Assembly (NCBI RefSeq): GCF_036588685.1
Contig: NC_086376.1
Span: 56,753,166 to 56,817,165, forward strand
DNA: 64,000 bases
Source of the DNA: Mytilus trossulus
Taxonomy: Eukaryota; Mollusca; Bivalvia; Mytilida; Mytilidae
Direction: 5' to 3'
Part shown: positions 58,536 through 64,000 of the stretch, piece after piece
How the letters are laid out: each line of letters opens with the position of its first letter
Numbering within the stretch: the first letter of the stretch is position 1
Program-made: the position numbers and the translations under genes
Notes under the pieces: generated by a model
Database searches by the model: none
What the model was told of the DNA's origin: nothing
The model's input: the letters and a program-made list of their open reading frames with translations, nothing else

Positions 58536-58715
58536 AGCATCACCCCTAGTTTTTGGTGGGGTCGTGTTGTTTATTCTTTAGTTGTCTATGTTGTGTCCTG
58601 TGTACTATTGTTTTTCTGTTTTTCTTTTTCATTTTTAGCCTTGGCGTTGTCAGTTTGCTTTAGATTTATGAGTTTGACTGTCCCTTTGGTATCTTTCGTC
58701 CCTCTTCCATTTTCT
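58536..58715 (+). repeat. family C dispersed repeat
   Basis: ATCACCCCTAGTTTTTGGTG, GGTCGTGTTG, CCTTGGCGTTGTCAGTTTGC and CCTTTGGTATCTTTCGTCCC. It begins about 4 bp after the splice donor of the DEG/ENaC exon. Confidence 0.8.
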
Positions 58716-59364
58716 CATTGTTCGTAGAATTTTTTTTTTATTTAACACGAGTCCTATTCTAAAAAACATAATATCAAATGTAATATGAAGAAATAATACT
58801 GCCTGACTTTGTATCTGGTTGGAATACCAACTTTTCTAACCAAATTCATATTCCTTTTTAAAGTATATCAGTTTAAATCCAATTTTCTATCCCAGAAGTT
58901 ATAGAAAACGATGTCAGTGATATGATTTTGAAAGAAAATATATTTGTGTGTCTTATCGAAAAATTGTATACAACTGTAAATAGAAAACGAGTTTTTACGT
59001 TACTAAAGAAACTCGAGTGATTAGGGAGATTATCTTAATTCATTAAAAAAAAATCTTATATTTACTGTTGATGTTTTTCGGTTCACTTTTTTTTTACATG
59101 TTTGCGTATGATATGTAGTGTAAGAAGGCACGAATATAGTGTCATCAGAATGAGTTTGCTCTCAGTAATCTGTTTGACCGATATCAGATAACTCATCATC
59201 TGTTTTCGCTATTCCTTCATATCTTTATCCAAAAAAGTTATTTGTGTACTCTTTTGATATCACCAATGATATAAATTGTTTTTTTATTAATAGTTTGTTA
59301 TGCGGTGTAGACAAATATATACCTTTTAAAAGTGCATGTTTTTTCTATTTGTAAATTAACTCAT
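58716..59364 (+). other. presumed DEG/ENaC intron, no exon recognised
   Basis: AT-rich, with no stretch matching the extracellular Cys-rich part of the channel. Confidence 0.45.
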
Positions 59365-59545
59365 CAAAAATCAGGATTGATATTTTATATTTTCGCCAAA
59401 CGCGCGTTTCGTCTTCACAAGACTCATCTGTGACGCTCGAACATAAAAATGTTAATAAGCCAAATAAGATACGAAGTTGAAGAGCATCGAAGACCAAAAA
59501 TTCATAAGAGCTATTGTTATCTATTCCTGAGGTAGAAAATCCTTT
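59365..59545 (+). repeat. family F dispersed repeat
   Basis: CCAAACGCGCGTTTCGTCTT, AAGACTCATCTGTGACGCTC, GAAGAGCATCGAAGACCAAA and TATTCCTGAGGTAGAAAATC, in the order of the copy at 43612. Confidence 0.75.
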
Positions 59546-59611
59546 GTATTTTAAATATTTGAAGTTTTGTTACCATTTAACAAAAAGAACACATGGATTT
59601 TTCTATAACTT

Positions 59612-60200
59612 CAATCCATGTGTTCTTAGACAGTAGATGTTATTGTGTCCTGTTAAATTGTTCCCTTTAAAAAGTTTTGGATTCTCATATATTCTATGTA
59701 TAATTTTTGGACTAGTTTGAATCTCGGTCTATTTCTGTAATTTATTCTTACATACTTTTGATTTTTTAACCCTGTATGCGTACATTGCCTATATAAATTT
59801 TAAAATTGTTTGTATGCACATTGAACGACAAATTTATGTGACGTATATAATTTTTCTGACGTCGAACACTCAAGTAGATCCATGTGTTCGTGGATAGGTT
59901 TTTGTGTCCTGTTAAATTGTTCCTTTTAAAAGTTTTGGATTCTCATAAATTCTATGTATAACTTTTGGACTAGTTTGATTTCTGTAATTTATTCTTACAT
60001 ACTTTTGATTTTTTAACCCTGTCTGCGCTCATTGCCTATGTAAAATTTAAAATTGTTTATAATCCAGGTACTTTTGATAACTATTGTATTCACATTGAAC
60101 GACAAATTTATGTGACGTATATAATTTTTCTGACGTCAGACACTCAAATCAATCCATGTGTTCGTAGATAGTAGATGTTGTTGTGTCCTGTTAAATTGTT
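59612..60200 (+). repeat. tandem repeat with units of about 264-274 bp
   Basis: ATCCATGTGTTC starts units at 59614, 59878 and 60152. Each full unit contains TTGTGTCCTGTTAAATTGTT, CATACTTTTGATTTTTTAAC and ACGACAAATTTATGTGACGT. The third is cut short. Unit 2 has an extra family F fragment (ATCCAGGTACTTTTGATAAC). Confidence 0.9.
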
Positions 60201-60374
60201 ATACGATGATGACTGATGTTCCCATATTTTGACTATTTTATTGATTGTGACTGTTTATTTAACGCATCATGTAAATGTAACGGAATTTGATGAGACTGTT
60301 ATTAAAGTGAGAGGGTTAGCGCTATAGAACCAGGTTTAATCCACCATTTTCTACATTTGAAAATGCCTGTACCA

Positions 60375-60505
60375 AGTCAGGAATATGACAGTTCTTGTCC
60401 TTTCGTTTTTGATGCGTTTTGTTTTTTGATTTTGCCATGTGATTATGGACTTTCCAAATTGATTTTCCTCCGAGTTCAGTATTTTTGTGATTTTACTTTT
60501 TAATT
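60375..60505 (+). repeat. family E retroelement tail
   Basis: GCCTGTACCAAGTCAGGAAT, GATTTTGCCATGTGATTATG and CAGTATTTTTGTGATTTTAC, shared with 62836-62965. Confidence 0.65.
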
Positions 60506-60546
60506 TACAATTATGAACATATCATTGATGACAATAGTCAACACAG

Positions 60547-60640
60547 AAGTGCTGACTACTGGGCTGGTGATACCCTCGGGGAATTAAATCTCAACCAGCA
60601 GCGGCATCGACTCAGTGGTTGTAAATAAACTCATCATACA
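60547..60640 (+). repeat. family F start fragment
   Basis: GTGCTGACTACTGGGCTGGT and CAGCAGCGGCATCGACTCAG, the left part of the family F consensus as I recall it. Confidence 0.6.
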
Positions 60641-60889
60641 GTTAAATTCTATTTCATTGACTTTTGTACTTTAATTATTTTTATTTTCTTCTATATATCC
60701 TTACTTTTGATACATTGTTTTGTCATGTCATTCAGTTTCAAAAGAGATTTCACATTATCAATCTACGTCAAGAAGGATTTTTCAAGTTTTCCCAACTCTA
60801 AAAATTAAAAAATGATCAATTACATCATCTCGTAAAAGATAGGTTGTTTATTTTACAAAAAAGGGATTCGTAAACACAACTTTCTATAT

Positions 60890-61205
60890 AAAAAAAAGAT
60901 GTGGTATGATTGCCAATGAGACAACTCTCCACAAGAAACAAAAAAAATGACACAAAATTTAACAACTATAGGTCACCGTACGGCCTTCAACAATGAGCCA
61001 AGCCCATACCACATTGTCAGCTATTTAAGGCCCCCCCCTATATGACAATGTAAAACAATTCAAACGAGGAAACTAATGGACTTATTAATGTACAAAATGG
61101 AACGAAAAACAAATATGTAACACATAAACAAACGCCATCACTGAATTACAGGCTCCTGACTTAGGACAGGCACATACATACAGAATGTGGCGGGGTGAAA
61201 CATAT
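60890..61205 (+). repeat. family B' dispersed repeat
   Basis: GATGTGGTATGATTGCCAAT, GAGACAACTCTCCACAAG, AACAACTATAGGTCACCGTA, GGCTCCTGACTTAGGACAGG and TGTGGCGGGGTGAAAC. Confidence 0.7.
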
Positions 61206-61699
61206 TCATATATATTTGTTTTCCTGAAATTAATTACCAAATTTGCATCTTCCATGACTTAATGACAGATGTCACTAGTGATGAATGATCTTCTTACTCT
61301 TCCAGAGCACCGGAAATAATCAAAGAAATTTAGAAGGGTTCTTGTTGTTCCGTTTCAAGTTCCATAAGTGTTTTGTGAACTTGTTTGTATTTTCGTCAAC
61401 TTTGTTTTATTAAGCGTTGTCAGTTTTGTTCTTCGATTAAATGTTTATATACTTGTGCTATTTCTGACAGTTTATGAGGTCACAATCATTCTCGAAGTGT
61501 CAAGAAATACAATGAGCTAAACCACAAAGTGACAAAATATTATGTTAAAAAATATGCAGGAATTTTCAATTATCGAAAGTTTGATGGATTAATATCTCAA
61601 CAGACAGTCGATACCTATATGAATACTAATTGCATATTCCTACTGGCATTTTACTTCGCTTTGTTTTTAGTGATGCTTGAGGACCCGACCTGGGGTCAA
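61206..61699 (+). other. no gene recognised
   Basis: 61300-61470 carries a poor family C relic (GTTCTTGTTGTTCC, GCGTTGTCAGTTTTGTTCTT). A CTTACTCTTCCAG at 61291 looks like an acceptor, but the frame behind it closes at once. Confidence 0.4.
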
Positions 61700-61815
61700 T
61701 TACATGCCAAAGTTATTAATTACATTCCAAATACATTGGTATTTAAATGTAATTAATTACATCACAATTACATTGATATTCAAATGTAATTAATTACATT
61801 ACAATTACATTTCCA
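61700..61815. repeat. ATTACATT-rich tandem tract
   Basis: TGTAATTAATTACATCACAA and TGTAATTAATTACATTACAA are repeated with CAATTACATTGATATTCAAA between them. Locally palindromic. Confidence 0.7.
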
Positions 61816-61923
61816 TTACTTTATCCAAACGCATGTAAGAGTTATTTATTAAGAATAAAATCATGAAAATGAAAGACTCAAATATAATGAACTTACATGT
61901 AAAAATGTATGTATACATAGAGA

Positions 61924-62058
61924 ATAATACATGGCAAAATCCGTATCATATGTCGTATCATCCAGAGACATCAATATCAGCCCGAGGGCCTTTAGGCCCG
62001 AGGGATGATATTGGTCGAGGGTGATACGGCATGTGATACGGATTTTGCCATGTATTAT
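61924..62058. repeat. palindromic element centred on GGGCCTTTAGGCCC
   Basis: Arms ATAATACATGGCAAAATCCG... and ...CGGATTTTGCCATGTATTAT, about 60 bp each, meet almost without a loop at CCCGAGGGCCTTTAGGCCCG. Confidence 0.88.
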
Positions 62059-62475
62059 ACGCTTTATCATATATTTCAACAGAAGAGTTTTATATTATAT
62101 GAACTGTTTTCTGATCCATAGCAATGGGTTACCTTCAGTTCTGCTTTTGTCTTGTTTCAAAGCTTTAAAATAACTGCTCAATTATTTATACGAAACACCT
62201 AGGTTACCTTACAATCTGTTGTTTTGAAAATATTTTGTTTATTTTTGTATATATTTGAGTGTTTTGTATTTTTTATAGTTGCATTTAGTGTGACAATTTT
62301 TTTTTGTAAAAACTTGATGTTCGTGACGTCACATACAATATGAAAACTTGATGTTCGTGACGTTTCATACCAAATATGACGTCATTCAAAAAATTGACCA
62401 ATTGTTAGAAAAAAAATTCTTGAGCAAAAAAAACCAAAATAAACTGACTTTAGTTTAAAAAAAAAAAAAAAAAAA

Positions 62476-62565
62476 GGTATGCGATACGGATTTAACCATG
62501 CGATACGGGGTATGCGATACGGGTTTAGCCATGCGATACGGGGTATGCCATACAGGGTAGGTGAT
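62476..62565. repeat. GCGATACGG minisatellite
   Basis: Four to five imperfect units of (T/C)ATGCGATACGGGTTTAGC / GGTATGCGATACGGG type. The GATACGG word also occurs in the arms of the palindrome at 61924-62058. Confidence 0.75.
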
Positions 62566-62835
62566 ACAGACTGGAAAAAAGAACCTTTATTAGATAAACA
62601 AAATAGCTGTATTTTGTACTAAATATATGATAAATATAAATATATACATGTGCGTTCAATTTTTAAAAATAAAATCATTAGAAAAAAATATTTAAATTTT
62701 CCAACATCATTGTTACATTTTTTAATTTTTTTTATAATTTTGTCGAAAGTGTTTAAATAATATCCATCTGTACATTTTTTATTTTGATTTCCGTCTAGAG
62801 ACTTATATAAAAAAAAAATATGGCATAAAGTTTTA

Positions 62836-62965
62836 AGAAACGCCTGTACCAAGTCAGGTATATGACAGTTGTCCATTCGTTTGATGTGTTTAATCTTTTG
62901 ATTTTGACATTTGATTAGGGAATTTTCCTCGGAGTTTAGTATTTTTGTGATTTTAGTTTTTTGTA
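62836..62965 (+). repeat. family E retroelement tail
   Basis: GCCTGTACCAAGTCAGGTAT, TTTGATGTGTTTAATCTTTT, GGGAATTTTCCTCGGAGTTT and GTATTTTTGTGATTTTAG. Confidence 0.7.
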
Positions 62966-64000
62966 CACTACTTAAGGCCCTAGTATTCATGTATCCAATA
63001 TATTTAAACATTGATATACGATAAATTCTTATTTATATTCAATATTGTTAAAATGTCAAAACACTAGAGTTTCACACAGTAAATATAATAACAAAGCATT
63101 ATATCTATCTATGGGCTATATGTATAATATCAAAAATACCCAACTAGTATAAACATCGTATGATCATATTTTGATATTTGCATTAAAATATATTGCCAGT
63201 TTTGTACTTAATATATAAATTACTACAAATAATACTGAGTAATTTGATAACAAATTAAATGTAAACAAAACTTTGATTTTTTTTCAAAATATTATGTATT
63301 CGCTACATTATGAGTAGGTTGCGTTTTATTTGTATTTTTTCACTTTCTTTATTTTAGAGTGACTGATAAGTCATGTGTAAGGAAGAAACTGGTACTACTA
63401 ATTTTAATATGTGTATCTATGGTGAATTTATGTTAATCAATATAAAAACAAAAAATAAACGCCTTGCAAACTTTTATACGGAAACATTTTTTTAAAACAT
63501 TTTTTTAGTACTTGTCTATATAAAAGTATATGACAAGATACAGTTGTCAAGTGAAAAGAATACAGTACACTTAACATTTACGGATCTCACAAATTCACTT
63601 ATAAATTTCCGAAACATTTGGTGTAATTAAAACACGAAATACTTGTCAATATAAACGTATCTGCCTCTGGATAAAAAATTAGAGTAAGAAGAATAAAGTT
63701 TAATTAAACATTTAGGAATTGTACATATTCACTTATAAATGAACCATGCCCTGGATTTGACTTATCAGTTATAAATAGGCTATATATTACTGTAATTGTA
63801 CCAAACAATTAGCATAGTTTTTGTACTTGATGACAGTTTAATCGGTTAATAGAAAAGTTTTGAGTTAACCATAAACCTAAAATTGATAAAAAAAAAAAGT
63901 ATTGAAAGTTTTTTTCTCTGAATATATTTACATAGAACAATTTCTGTAGATTACAATAAATACAAATTCGCTGTTCCTTTATTTGCTTTTCTAGGGAAAT
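62966..64000. other. no gene recognised
   Basis: AT-rich to the end of the window. No DEG/ENaC exon, splice-bounded frame or repeat boundary was found. Confidence 0.5.

Noticed and set aside
61529-61756. 75-codon frame considered as a downstream DEG/ENaC exon
   Set aside because: No match to the Cys-rich extracellular domain or second helix, and no suitable splice sites.

Overview
The window looks like nuclear DNA of a bivalve mollusc, most likely a mussel (Mytilidae). This is inferred from AT-rich sequence, short exons in long introns with canonical GT/AG junctions, AATAAA signals, and dispersed repeats I recall from mussel genomes. That recall could not be tested by a search. No bacterial-style operons, rRNA genes or CRISPR arrays were seen.

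Five host genes can be read. (1) A SERF/4F5 small basic protein on the minus strand (332-2138; first coding exon not found). (2) The transcriptional coactivator PC4/SUB1 on the plus strand (13642-19963; complete, 117 residues). (3) A secreted protein with two tandem CBM2-like carbohydrate-binding domains and a Thr-rich stalk (33643-36221). (4) A complete expansin-like gene of 250 codons in six coding exons (37419-45405), same strand, about 1.2 kb downstream of (3). (5) The N-terminal exon of a DEG/ENaC-type sodium channel (57929-58532); its remaining exons were not recognised. Genes 3 and 4 form the most interesting part of the window: a small secreted carbohydrate-wall-acting neighbourhood (two binding domains plus a wall-loosening expansin) in an animal genome.

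The rest is mostly a mosaic of mobile elements. 0-5 kb: LINE 3' end inside the SERF intron, short retroelement tails and a tRNA-derived SINE. 5.5-12.6 kb: a family of terminal-inverted-repeat elements, including a 2.7-kb nested copy that contains a Tc1/mariner-type element, a polypyrimidine foldback and many TTTGCGCC motifs. 13.6-20 kb: SUB1, with a foldback minisatellite in its first coding intron and a decayed antisense Penelope-like retroelement in its last. 20-33 kb: palindromes, a Harbinger-like element nested in another repeat, a 1.1-kb composite repeat, a palindromic array and a SINE. 46.6-48.5 kb: a 1.8-kb element with perfect 28-bp TIRs and TAA duplications. 48.5-55.5 kb: a SINE, a LINE reverse-transcriptase relic and a diverged tandem duplication. 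58.5-64 kb: more retroelement tails, tandem repeats and a large palindrome.

Several repeats lie close to exon edges: members of one family start within about 5-40 bp of three different splice donors, and the donor of expansin exon 2 is itself tandemly duplicated.
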